The position numbers and the translations under genes are program-made. Positions 1 through 6,478 of a stretch of DNA of 6,487 nucleotides are shown here, piece after piece (the stretch's first letter is position 1; each line of letters opens with the position of its first letter). A model generated the notes under the pieces. The model was not told where the DNA came from. It did not search any database and worked only from the letters and a program-made list of their open reading frames with translations. The stretch spans positions 1 to 6,487 of the forward strand of contig JAQCNK010000357.1 of the NCBI GenBank assembly GCA_028275075.1. The letters are read 5' to 3'. The stretch is from Haloarcula sp. GTDB lineage: Archaea > Halobacteriota > Halobacteria > Halobacteriales > Haloarculaceae.

Positions 1-1
1 A

Positions 2-76
2 TGGGTTGGGGCGGATTCGAACCGCCGGCCCTCGCCGTGTGAAGGCGATGTCATAACCGGACTAGACCACCAACCC
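2..76 (-). tRNA. tRNA-Val, anticodon CAC
   Basis: This 75-nucleotide tRNA reads valine GTG codons. On the minus strand a complete cloverleaf can be drawn. The acceptor stem GGGTTGG (76-70) pairs fully with CCAACCC (9-3), with discriminator A at 2. T8 is present. The D arm is GTC/GAC with GG in its loop. The anticodon stem TCGCC/GGCGA closes the loop TTCACAC, which gives anticodon CAC. The variable loop has five bases, and the T stem GGCGG/CCGCC closes TTCGAAT. There is no intron. The terminal CCA is not encoded (base 1 reads T on this strand), so it would be added after transcription, as is common in archaea. The gene lies on the same strand as the nuo genes, 222 bases after nuoN. It has its own TATA-like box, but read-through from the operon is possible. 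Its 3' flank is cut off by the window edge. Confidence 0.97.
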
Positions 77-102
77 GCGACACTTGCATGTAACGGCGGT
101 GC

Positions 103-110
103 TATTTTAA
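103..110 (-). promoter_or_regulatory. TATA-like box (box A) for tRNA-Val
   Basis: The minus strand reads TTAAAATA here, an AT-rich island in otherwise GC-rich DNA. Its centre is about 30 bases upstream of the mature tRNA 5' end at 76. Archaeal TATA boxes are centred about 26-27 bases before transcription start, so the start would fall near 80 and leave a leader of only a few bases, typical of archaeal tRNA genes. The upstream BRE is not distinctive (CGCAATTG). The call is inferred from position and composition. Confidence 0.6.
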
Positions 111-161
111 CAATTGCGTTCCGGGTACGCTTCGGTCGGTGGGTTCCAGCTGTACATCCAA

Positions 162-232
162 TCTCTGTGACAACGCTGTTCGTAATAGTTCAGCGAGGTT
201 GCAACGATGAGCAAAGGTATCGGCCACAGAGA
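162..232 (-). repeat. nested inverted repeats in the nuoN-tRNA spacer, possible RNA structure
   Basis: Two arms can pair here. The outer one is a perfect 8-bp inverted repeat, TCTCTGTG at 162-169 with CACAGAGA at 225-232. Inside it, CAACGCTG at 171-178 pairs with 191-201 (CAGCG, a three-base bulge, then TTG) around a 12-base loop. On the minus strand the remaining interior also contains CGAT...ATCG, a weak 4-bp hairpin, so a three-way junction is conceivable. The element lies about 67 bases past the nuoN stop and upstream of the tRNA promoter. It would therefore be in the 3' untranslated region of the nuo message. No T-rich run follows it, so it does not look like a classical terminator. It could be a processing or stability structure, a small RNA, or chance. 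Confidence 0.35.
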
Positions 233-298
233 CGCGACAGAAGAACGCTGAAAGGTTGAAGACGCATGAGCGCGGCGCCTCCGAGCGACGATGGCAGG

Positions 299-1855
299 CT
301 AGAGGAACTCGATGGCGCGGAAGGCGATGTCGGAGACGTAGCTGAACCCGGGAATGAGCAACACTGTGACGACCGCCGCGGCGACGATGGCGGTGTACAG
401 TCCTGTCGGGTAGGAGTCGATGGCGCGCTCGCCAGTTGGCTCTTCGATCCACATCGCCTTGACAACCCGTGAGTAGTAGAACAGGGACAGGGCGCTGTTG
501 ATAACCAGCGCGGCCGCAAGCGACCAGGCGCCGACGTTCAGCGTGGCCGAGAACAGGTAGAACTTCGAGAAGAACCCACCACCGATGGGGAGGCCAGCGA
601 GGCTGAACAGGAACACTGTCATCGCGGCACAGGCGACCGGTGCCTGCTTGCCCAGCCCGTTGTAATCCTCGAAGGTTCGTCCGACGCCCCAGTACTCCAC
701 CAGCGCGATGAAGAGGAACGCGCCTGTGTTCATGAAGCCATACACCAGGAGGTGTGCCATGCCCGCACTCATCGAGAGGGCCATCCCGTCACCGGACCCG
801 GTGAGAGCGGCCAACCCGATGAGGACGTAGCCGGCGTGTCCGATACTGGAGTACGCCAGCATACGCTTGACGTTCTCCTGGGTCGCGGCGGCAAAGTTCC
901 CGACGAACATCGTCGCGATTGCGAGCACTTGGAAGACGATGAACCAGTCGACGGCCCCGCTATCGACGAGGGCCCCAATGGGGAAGGCCACAGCGAACGC
1001 GCGGAAGGCGATGACAAAGCCGGCAGCCTTCGACGCCGAGGAGAGGAACGCCGAGATGGGTGCTGGCGCGCCCTCGTAGGCCTCCGGCGCCCAGAACTGG
1101 AACGGAACGGCGGCCATCTTGAACGCGAGGCCACCGATGATCATCACGATACCGACGCCCAGAATAGACATCGGGACTGAAGCACCGCTCGACTGGGCCT
1201 GCACTGTCCCATCGACAACGGTCTGGACGGTGCCCGACTGGATGGCCGTCGCGACAGCGTCGAACCGCATGACACCAGTCGCGGCGTACACGAGCGAGAT
1301 GCCGTAGGCGAAGACCGCCGAGGAGACAGCCCCGATGAGGAAGTATTTCAACCCCGCTTCAACGCTTCCCCGGTTCTGCTTGAGGAAGGCCACGAGGGCA
1401 TACGACGGCAGGGAGACGAGTTCGAACGCGACGAACGCAGTCGCCAAACCGTTCGCGGCGGCCAGCAAGCTCATCCCGGTGGCCGACAGCAAAACCAGCG
1501 AGTAGAACTCCGCCTGATAGGCGTGTTCGCGAACGTAATCCGTGCTTGCCAGAGACACAAGCGCGGTAACACTCGCTGTGATAGCCATGAAGAACAGTGC
1601 CATCTGGTCGACAACCAACTGACCGCTAAAGAGGACCGCAGAGCCGGAGCCACCCTGCGCGGTCGGGATGCCGACACCGCCGTAGATCAGGGACACCGCC
1701 GCAGTTAGCGAGCCGAGCGAACCGGCCACAGCGATACCACCCAGAACAGTGGTGTTCGTCGTGTCCGGGTCGACACTATCCGCAAGCAGCAGGACTACTG
1801 CGGCCGCGCCAAAGAGCAGTGCGGGCGCGGTCGCCAGCCAGGTCGGGTCGACCAT
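299..1855 (-). CDS. nuoN: NADH dehydrogenase-like complex subunit N (NuoN)
   Basis: This 518-residue integral membrane protein is one of the three antiporter-like proton-channel subunits of complex I, nearest the quinone module. E. coli NuoN has 485 residues and about 14 helices. The family's charged residues are present: E145 in the helix with FELVSLPSY, K170 in EAGLKYF, K246 in AFKMAAVPFQFW, K276 in SSASKAAGF, and K431 in GGGFFSKFYLF. These correspond to E. coli E133, K158, K217, K247 and K395. The signature PEAYEGAPAPISAFL (257-271) is the conserved broken-helix region. A hydrophilic stretch at about 197-228 makes the protein longer than the bacterial form. The ATG start directly follows the nuoM stop (TAG|ATG), with a GGAGGAGGTG ribosome binding site 5 bases upstream. 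It ends in TAG and is the last nuo gene. The next gene downstream is the tRNA. Confidence 0.97.
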   Translation of the reverse strand: MVDPTWLATAPALLFGAAAVVLLLADSVDPDTTNTTVLGGIAVAGSLGSLTAAVSLIYGGVGIPTAQGGSGSAVLFSGQLVVDQMALFFMAITASVTALVSLASTDYVREHAYQAEFYSLVLLSATGMSLLAAANGLATAFVAFELVSLPSYALVAFLKQNRGSVEAGLKYFLIGAVSSAVFAYGISLVYAATGVMRFDAVATAIQSGTVQTVVDGTVQAQSSGASVPMSILGVGIVMIIGGLAFKMAAVPFQFWAPEAYEGAPAPISAFLSSASKAAGFVIAFRAFAVAFPIGALVDSGAVDWFIVFQVLAIATMFVGNFAAATQENVKRMLAYSSIGHAGYVLIGLAALTGSGDGMALSMSAGMAHLLVYGFMNTGAFLFIALVEYWGVGRTFEDYNGLGKQAPVACAAMTVFLFSLAGLPIGGGFFSKFYLFSATLNVGAWSLAAALVINSALSLFYYSRVVKAMWIEEPTGERAIDSYPTGLYTAIVAAAVVTVLLIPGFSYVSDIAFRAIEFL

Positions 1856-3385
1856 CTATGCACCTCCTCCAGTCAGTGGGGCAACAGCGTGTTGGATCAT
1901 ATCTAGCGAGATATCAGGTGCGACACCGAGTGCGATGACGAGCAACAAGAGGACCGCAAGCGGCGCCACATCATGGAACGCTGCGGGACCGATCTCGTAG
2001 TCAGTCTCCAGCTTGAAGCCGCCAAAGAGCGTGCGCTGCATCGCCCACAGCAAGTAGCCGGCGACGATGACGATGCCGAACATCGCAAGCGACGTCAGGA
2101 CCGGAGCACTCGATCCCAGGGTGGCAGCGTTGAACGCGCCCTGGAAGATGAAGAACTCCGCGGCGAAGCCGGCCATCAGCGGCAGGCCCATGTAGCCGAA
2201 GGCAGCCGCGACGAAGATGCCGACCGTCCATGGCATGCGGTCTGCCAGCCCGGACATATCGCCCACCATGCGCGTGTGAGTTGTGTTGTAGATGACGCCG
2301 ACGGTCATGAACATCAGCCCGGAAATAAGCCCGTGAGCGACCATCTGGAAGGTCGCACCACCCATTCCGAGCGGGGTGAAGGCAACGAGCCCCAGGATGA
2401 CGTAGCCCATCGACGAAATCGAGGAGTACGCGACAATACGCTTGAGGTCTCGCTGTGCCAGCGCGAGCATCGCACCGTAGATAACCGATACGACGCCGAC
2501 GATAGCCAGCGGCACGGCAAGTGCGCGCGCCGTCTGTTCAAGCATCGTGAAGTTGAACCGTAGCAGCGCGTAGGTCCCCATTTTCAGGAGGACGCCGGCC
2601 AGCATCACCGACACCGGCGTCGGCGCCTCGACGTGAGCGTCGGGCAGCCACGTATGCAGCGGGAAGACGGGCACCTTCACCGCGAACCCGATGAACATCA
2701 ACACGAACGAGATGGTTGCCAGGCTGTAGCCGGCGTATACGGGCAGTTCAGTCGCCGCACGGAACGCCGTCGCCATCGCGGGCAGCGACAGTGTCGTCAC
2801 GTCGGTCGCAAAGACCATCGCGAACAGCCCCGCGAACATCACCAGCGAGGCGACGTTCGTGTAAACGAAGAGCTTGATGGCGGCGTACTTCCGGCGTGGG
2901 CCGCCCCAGATGCCGATGAGGAAATACATCGGGATGAGCACGCCCTCCCAGAAGACAAACCAGAGGAAAAAGTCAAGCGCCGTGAAGACGCCGATGAGAC
3001 TCAGTTCCATCAGGAGCATGAGTCCGTAGAACTGGGATTGGCGCTCGTCAATGGGCGTCCACGCGGAGATGATGGCCAGCGTAGTCAGGATAGTCGTCAG
3101 CGCGAGCAGCGGCATGCTGACGCCGTCCAACCCGACGTAGTACTGGACGGTGTACTCGCCCAGATTGAGCCACGGAATCTGTGTCCCGAAGGCAACCTCA
3201 CCGGGTGACAGCAGTGCGTTCCCAACGCCGTTGTAGTCGGTCAGGAACACGTAGTACATGTAGCTTGTCAGTGCGACCGGAATCACGCTGATACCGGCCG
3301 CGAGCTTCCCGGCCACGCGGTCAGGCGCGAGCATGACGATTCCCGCACCGAGCAGCGTCACCAGCAAGAGTGTCTCGACGAGCAT
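1856..3385 (-). CDS. nuoM: NADH dehydrogenase-like complex subunit M (NuoM)
   Basis: This 509-residue membrane protein is the middle antiporter-like proton channel of complex I. Its length matches E. coli NuoM. Counting from the chosen ATG, the key residues are E147 in FVFWEGVLIPMYFLIG, K237 in GFAVKVPVFPLHTWLPDAH, K268 in AGVLLKMGTYALLRF, and E410 in MAGFAAEFFIFQ. They correspond to E. coli E144, K234, K265 and E407. Glu rather than Lys in the last channel helix distinguishes NuoM from NuoL and NuoN. The open frame extends to a GTG at 3394, but that codon lies inside the GGAGGGTGG ribosome binding site. The ATG at 3385 is 5 bases past that site and shares one base with the nuoL stop (TAATG), so I prefer it. 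The protein ends in a Gly-Gly-Gly-Ala tail whose codons form the nuoN ribosome binding site. Confidence 0.97.
   Translation of the reverse strand: MLVETLLLVTLLGAGIVMLAPDRVAGKLAAGISVIPVALTSYMYYVFLTDYNGVGNALLSPGEVAFGTQIPWLNLGEYTVQYYVGLDGVSMPLLALTTILTTLAIISAWTPIDERQSQFYGLMLLMELSLIGVFTALDFFLWFVFWEGVLIPMYFLIGIWGGPRRKYAAIKLFVYTNVASLVMFAGLFAMVFATDVTTLSLPAMATAFRAATELPVYAGYSLATISFVLMFIGFAVKVPVFPLHTWLPDAHVEAPTPVSVMLAGVLLKMGTYALLRFNFTMLEQTARALAVPLAIVGVVSVIYGAMLALAQRDLKRIVAYSSISSMGYVILGLVAFTPLGMGGATFQMVAHGLISGLMFMTVGVIYNTTHTRMVGDMSGLADRMPWTVGIFVAAAFGYMGLPLMAGFAAEFFIFQGAFNAATLGSSAPVLTSLAMFGIVIVAGYLLWAMQRTLFGGFKLETDYEIGPAAFHDVAPLAVLLLLVIALGVAPDISLDMIQHAVAPLTGGGA
1861..1870 (-). promoter_or_regulatory. ribosome binding site of nuoN
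   Basis: GGAGGAGGTG, a doubled GGAGG core, lies 5 bases before the nuoN ATG. It is encoded by the Gly-Gly-Gly codons at the end of nuoM. Confidence 0.85.
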
Positions 3386-5490
3386 TAGAACCACCCTCCT
3401 ACGACGCCGAAGGCGACAAGCAAGAGGACGAGGCCGAGCGTCAACAACGTCGCGTAGTTGCTGACGACCCCGGACTGGATGCGCCGAATCCGGCGGCCAC
3501 CGAAGAGGCTCACACTGGAGACACCGTTGACGACACCGTCGACGACGCCCTGGTCAAACTTGTCCATCGCGCGAGCGAGCGGATACGTCAACCCGGTCGC
3601 GAGCCACACCTGATACTCGTCTTGGTAGTAGTTGTGCATGAGTACAGTCTTCGCACCGCCCAGTTTGTCCGTATGTTCGACCGGCTCCGATCCGCCGTAC
3701 AGTGAGCGGGCGAGGAGTAAGCCGGCCACCGCCAGTACCAGCGAGAGGGCCGCAGACGCAAGCAGCGTACCGATGGTTCCCAGCGGCTCACCGACTCCGA
3801 CGCCGGCGACCTCTTTGAGCAGTTTCTCGTAGTGGTGGAGGCCGGTGTGGAGTTCGGCCGACCAGCCACCATCTTCCTGTCCAAGGAGCCACTTGTGGAG
3901 GAAGTCGATGTGCGCGCCGGTCAGCTTCGCGACCGGCGCCATGTTGATGAAGCCGATCGTCGCGGCCAGCACGCCAAGTACCGACAGTGGGCCCTTGACG
4001 TTCCAGCCAACGGATACCGGGTCACGCGCAATGTCTGTCCGTGGCTGCCCGTGGAAGGTGAGATACACCATGCGGAAGGTGTAGAACCCGGTCATGAACA
4101 CCGCCAGCAGCCCGAACGTGTACGCGATGAGGTACGCCGGCCCGAGTCCACCTTTGCTGCCGAGCCCGTGGATCAGAGCTTCATAGAGCACCTCATCCTT
4201 GGACCAGAAGCCAGCAAAGGGGACGATACCGGCCAGCGCAAGCGATCCCGAGAGGAACGTCCAGTAGGTCACCGGCATCCGGTCTTTCAGACCGCCCATG
4301 TCCCACATATTCTCGTTGTGATGCATGGCGATGATGACGGAGCCTGCACCGAGGAACAGCAGCGCCTTGAACACGGCGTGTGTCGTCAGATGGAACACCG
4401 CGGCCACGTACCCGCCCGACCCCAGCGCAAGCATCATGTAGCCATACTGGGAGATGGTGGAGTACGCGAGCACCTGTTTGAGCTCCTGTTTGACGACGGC
4501 CATCGTTGCCGCAAACAAGGCGGTAAAGCCACCGACCAGCGCAATGACCGCCAGCGCCGTCGGCGAGATCGCGTAAAATCCGTACATCCGTGCGACGAGA
4601 TACACACCAGCGGCGACCATCGTCGCCGCGTGAATCAGTGCGGAGACCGGTGTCGGACCTTCCATCGCGTCGGGGAGCCAGGTGTGTAGCGGGAACTGCG
4701 CGGATTTGCCGATGACGCCCCCGAGAACGAGTAGGCCCAGCACCGTGAACCACGCCTGGGGGTCCATGCCGACGGTATCGAGCATAGCGATATGTTCGGT
4801 CGCACCGTCGACGATTGCCTCCTCAGCGAGTCCGGGGAAGCCGTGGGCGACGACCTCGCCCCCCTCTCGGATCGGGGCAAAGAGCCCGGTGCCAAAGGTC
4901 GCGATGATGCCCACGACGCCGATGAGGAAGAAGTAGTCACCGAAGCGGGTCACCAGGAACGCCTTCTTCGCGGCGCTTGGCGGGCCATCCTCGCGGAACC
5001 AGAAGCCGATGAGGAGATACGAACACAGCCCCACCAGCTCGAAGAACATGAAGGCCATCAACAGATTGTTCGCCACGACGAAGCCGAGCATGCTCGCGGT
5101 AAACAGCCCGAGGCCAGCGTAGTACCGGGGCAAGCCGGTCTCGCCCTCGTCGTTCATATAGCCAAGCGAGAAGATGTGGACCAGGAACGAGATGAGAGTC
5201 ACGATCAGCAACATCAGGGCCGACAGTGGGTCGAGCAAAACACCGAACCGCAGCGCGACGGAGCCCACGCCCGCGACCCACGTGTAGATGAACTCGTTGT
5301 AGCCAGTCGCCGACCCGACGAAGCCGGCCACGTCGAGGGCGACCCATACAGAGATCAGCAGAGAGAGGCCCGTCGCCGAAATGCCGGCGAGGGCACCACC
5401 TTTGGGCATCCGGTCGCCGAAAAAGAGAGCGACCAGGAACGATACGAACGGGAGCAGGACAATCGCCGGTGCGTATGTGAATGCAGCCAT
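3385..5490 (-). CDS. nuoL: NADH dehydrogenase-like complex subunit L (NuoL)
   Basis: This 701-residue membrane protein is the distal antiporter-like channel of complex I. It should carry the long lateral helix that runs along the membrane arm. Counting from the chosen ATG, the family residues are E151 in FFELVGLCSYLLIGFWF, D185 in TRFGDYF, K262 and H269 in GKSAQFPLHTWLPDAMEGPT, H287 in SALIHAATM, K375 in THAVFKALLFLGAG, and K431-D432-E433 in GFWSKDEVL. It is about 90 residues longer than E. coli NuoL (613). The extra length is partly a hydrophilic insert at about 203-245 and partly the C-terminal half. There, about 608-675 (YYQDEYQ, MDKFDQGVVDGVVNGV) fits the amphipathic lateral helix before a final membrane helix. 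A GTG at 5499 extends the frame by three codons but overlaps the ribosome binding site. The ATG at 5490 has GAGGTG 6 bases upstream and follows the nuoK stop by 2 bases. Confidence 0.97.
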   Translation of the reverse strand: MAAFTYAPAIVLLPFVSFLVALFFGDRMPKGGALAGISATGLSLLISVWVALDVAGFVGSATGYNEFIYTWVAGVGSVALRFGVLLDPLSALMLLIVTLISFLVHIFSLGYMNDEGETGLPRYYAGLGLFTASMLGFVVANNLLMAFMFFELVGLCSYLLIGFWFREDGPPSAAKKAFLVTRFGDYFFLIGVVGIIATFGTGLFAPIREGGEVVAHGFPGLAEEAIVDGATEHIAMLDTVGMDPQAWFTVLGLLVLGGVIGKSAQFPLHTWLPDAMEGPTPVSALIHAATMVAAGVYLVARMYGFYAISPTALAVIALVGGFTALFAATMAVVKQELKQVLAYSTISQYGYMMLALGSGGYVAAVFHLTTHAVFKALLFLGAGSVIIAMHHNENMWDMGGLKDRMPVTYWTFLSGSLALAGIVPFAGFWSKDEVLYEALIHGLGSKGGLGPAYLIAYTFGLLAVFMTGFYTFRMVYLTFHGQPRTDIARDPVSVGWNVKGPLSVLGVLAATIGFINMAPVAKLTGAHIDFLHKWLLGQEDGGWSAELHTGLHHYEKLLKEVAGVGVGEPLGTIGTLLASAALSLVLAVAGLLLARSLYGGSEPVEHTDKLGGAKTVLMHNYYQDEYQVWLATGLTYPLARAMDKFDQGVVDGVVNGVSSVSLFGGRRIRRIQSGVVSNYATLLTLGLVLLLVAFGVVGGWF
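3391..3399 (-). promoter_or_regulatory. ribosome binding site of nuoM, decides the start
   Basis: GGAGGGTGG lies 5 bases before the ATG at 3385, within the Gly-Gly-Trp codons that end nuoL. The longer frame's GTG at 3394-3392 falls inside this site, which argues against using it. Confidence 0.75.
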
Positions 5491-5492
5491 CG

Positions 5493-5798
5493 TTACCACC
5501 TCATCGTCGTCGCTTTGGTTACGTCCACGTCACTGAAGTTTCGGTACAGGACGAGGATGATGCCGATACCGACGGCCACCTCGGCGGCCGCGATGGCCAT
5601 CCCGAACAGGGCGAAGACCTGTCCGGTGAGGTTGCCATGTTGGAGTGAGAAGGCGACGAAATTGATGTTGGCCGCGTTCAGCATGAGTTCGACCGACATC
5701 AGGAAGATGAGCGCGTTGCGACGCGTCAACACGCCGAACAGGCCGATACAGAATATCGCAGCCGAGAGCAGCAGGTAGTACTGGGCCGGGACCGCCAT
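5493..5798 (-). CDS. nuoK: NADH dehydrogenase-like complex subunit K (NuoK)
   Basis: This 101-residue subunit has three membrane helices and forms, with NuoJ, the proton-transfer site between the quinone module and NuoN. Its length is near the usual 100. The two conserved membrane glutamates are present: E37 in FLMSVELMLNAANINFVAF and E73 in FALFGMAIAAAEVAVGIGI. They correspond to E. coli E36 and E72. Helices run at roughly 6-24, 29-50 and 60-84, and R26-R27 sit in the first loop. The ATG overlaps the nuoJ2 stop by one base (TGATG). A full GGAGGTGA ribosome binding site lies 6 bases before the start, inside the last codons of nuoJ2. The stop is TAA at 5493-5495. Confidence 0.97.
   Translation of the reverse strand: MAVPAQYYLLLSAAIFCIGLFGVLTRRNALIFLMSVELMLNAANINFVAFSLQHGNLTGQVFALFGMAIAAAEVAVGIGIILVLYRNFSDVDVTKATTMRW
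5497..5502 (-). promoter_or_regulatory. ribosome binding site of nuoL, decides the start
   Basis: GAGGTG lies 6 bases before the ATG at 5490, within the Met-Arg-Trp codons that end nuoK. The alternative GTG start at 5499-5497 is part of this site and has no comparable site upstream, so the ATG is favoured. Confidence 0.75.
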
Positions 5799-6211
5799 CA
5801 GTCGTCACCTCCGTCGCGGTCGTCGTCGACCGGGGCGCCCCCGTCCGCGGCGACAGCGTCCTCGGACTCGCCGGTTCCAGACCCCAGGCCGACGTTTTCC
5901 CCATCTTCCTCGCGCTTTGCCAGCATTACCGCACCGTCTAGTGCGGCGTCAAGTAGCACGCCAATGAGGAGAAAGGCGACGAGGAACCCTTCAGCTGGGA
6001 CGGCCGCCTGTCCCTCGTCCATAAGTTGTCCCGGCGCGATGTCGAACATCGCTGCACCCAGACTCTTTGTTATCGCTGCCCCGTCGGGAAATCCTGCGGG
6101 TGCGGGGAAGGAAACCCCCAGGAACACGATTGCCAAGACAGCGAACAGCGCAACTGCGGCGAGTCCGGCAACCAGGCTTCCCTGGGTGTTCAGCCGAGGT
6201 CTGTTCGTCAT
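5798..6211 (-). CDS. nuoJ2: NADH dehydrogenase-like complex subunit J2 (C-terminal half of NuoJ)
   Basis: This 137-residue protein corresponds to the last two helices of the usual five-helix NuoJ, which haloarchaea encode as two genes. Helix 4 is about residues 12-34 and helix 5 about 75-98 (FLVAFLLIGVLLDAALDGAV), ending in AKRE as in other NuoJ proteins. Between them is a 40-residue loop. After helix 5 comes a 37-residue tail with 14 Asp/Glu, one Arg and many Gly. This low-complexity acidic tail fits a high-salt cytoplasm and is probably disordered. Helix 5 carries D88 and D92, where E. coli NuoJ, as I remember it, has hydrophobic residues and instead a Glu about two turns earlier. The ATG overlaps the nuoJ1 stop (ATGA), with GAGGTGA 4 bases upstream. 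Placement between nuoJ1 and nuoK supports the call; sequence similarity alone is weak over the loop and tail. Confidence 0.9.
   Translation of the reverse strand: MTNRPRLNTQGSLVAGLAAVALFAVLAIVFLGVSFPAPAGFPDGAAITKSLGAAMFDIAPGQLMDEGQAAVPAEGFLVAFLLIGVLLDAALDGAVMLAKREEDGENVGLGSGTGESEDAVAADGGAPVDDDRDGGDD
5805..5812 (-). promoter_or_regulatory. ribosome binding site of nuoK
   Basis: GGAGGTGA, a full match to the anti-Shine-Dalgarno end of archaeal 16S rRNA, lies 6 bases before the nuoK ATG. It is encoded by the Gly-Gly-Asp codons near the end of nuoJ2. Confidence 0.85.
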
Positions 6212-6477
6212 GGCGTCACCTCGATGACGGATTCGTCCTCACGGGTCAACATCACGGCGAACGTGATGAGGATGAGGACACCACCCACGTAGACGAGAAT
6301 TTGCATCGTTGCGACAAAGGCCGCCATGTTCAACACGTAGAACACGGCGACGCTGACCAACGAGACGCCCAGTAACAGCGCCGAATGCCAGACGTCACGG
6401 ACTAACACGACGCCGGCCGCACTGCCCACCGTCACCAGAGCGAACAGTGCAAACGCGATTGACTCGTACAGTGCCAT
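6208..6477 (-). CDS. nuoJ1: NADH dehydrogenase-like complex subunit J1 (N-terminal half of NuoJ)
   Basis: This 89-residue protein matches helices 1-3 of NuoJ: about 5-25, 30-50 and 54-77. The conserved features are the VLVRDVWHSALLL turn into helix 2 and the helix-3 segment QILVYVGGVLILITFAVML. That segment contains Y63 and the Gly pair of the pi-bulge helix, which is implicated in coupling quinone reduction to proton pumping; Y63 corresponds to E. coli Y59. The frame stops with TGA after an acidic end (REDESVIEVTP), where a full-length NuoJ would continue. The next gene starts in a different frame, overlapping by 4 bases. Only 10 bases upstream are visible and they show no GGAGG-like site, so translation may depend on coupling to the preceding gene. 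The ATG choice fits the normal NuoJ N-terminus. Confidence 0.95.
   Translation of the reverse strand: MALYESIAFALFALVTVGSAAGVVLVRDVWHSALLLGVSLVSVAVFYVLNMAAFVATMQILVYVGGVLILITFAVMLTREDESVIEVTP
6216..6222 (-). promoter_or_regulatory. ribosome binding site of nuoJ2
   Basis: GAGGTGA lies 4 bases before the nuoJ2 ATG, within the nuoJ1 codons for the final Glu-Val-Thr. It supports the ATGA overlap as the true start. Confidence 0.75.
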
Positions 6478-6478
6478 C

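Noticed and set aside
238..262. Pyrimidine-rich stretch after nuoN as a transcription terminator
   Set aside because: It reads TTCAACCTTTCAGCGTTCTT-like on the minus strand, with no continuous T-run of archaeal terminator length.
190..267. A 25-codon frame after nuoN on the minus strand, with GGAGG 10 bases before its ATG
   Set aside because: The product (MRLQPFSVLLSRLCGRY...) is basic and unlike haloarchaeal proteins, the spacing is long, and the frame overlaps the nested inverted repeats. Conservation would be needed to take it seriously.
3386..3394. GTG start for nuoM three codons upstream of the chosen ATG
   Set aside because: The GTG lies within the GGAGGGTGG ribosome binding site, and the TAATG junction at 3385 fits the rest of the operon.
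5491..5499. GTG start for nuoL three codons upstream of the chosen ATG
   Set aside because: The GTG is part of the GAGGTG ribosome binding site for the ATG at 5490 and has no suitable site of its own.
4792..5778. A 328-codon open frame on the plus strand, and similar long ones at 3832-4689, 2633-3208 and 1973-2563
   Set aside because: They lie antisense to intact nuoK, nuoL and nuoM. Their products are unusually rich in Arg, His, Glu, Asp and Gln, which is what the complement of hydrophobic-helix codons gives in high-GC DNA. No ribosome binding sites or recognisable domains support them.
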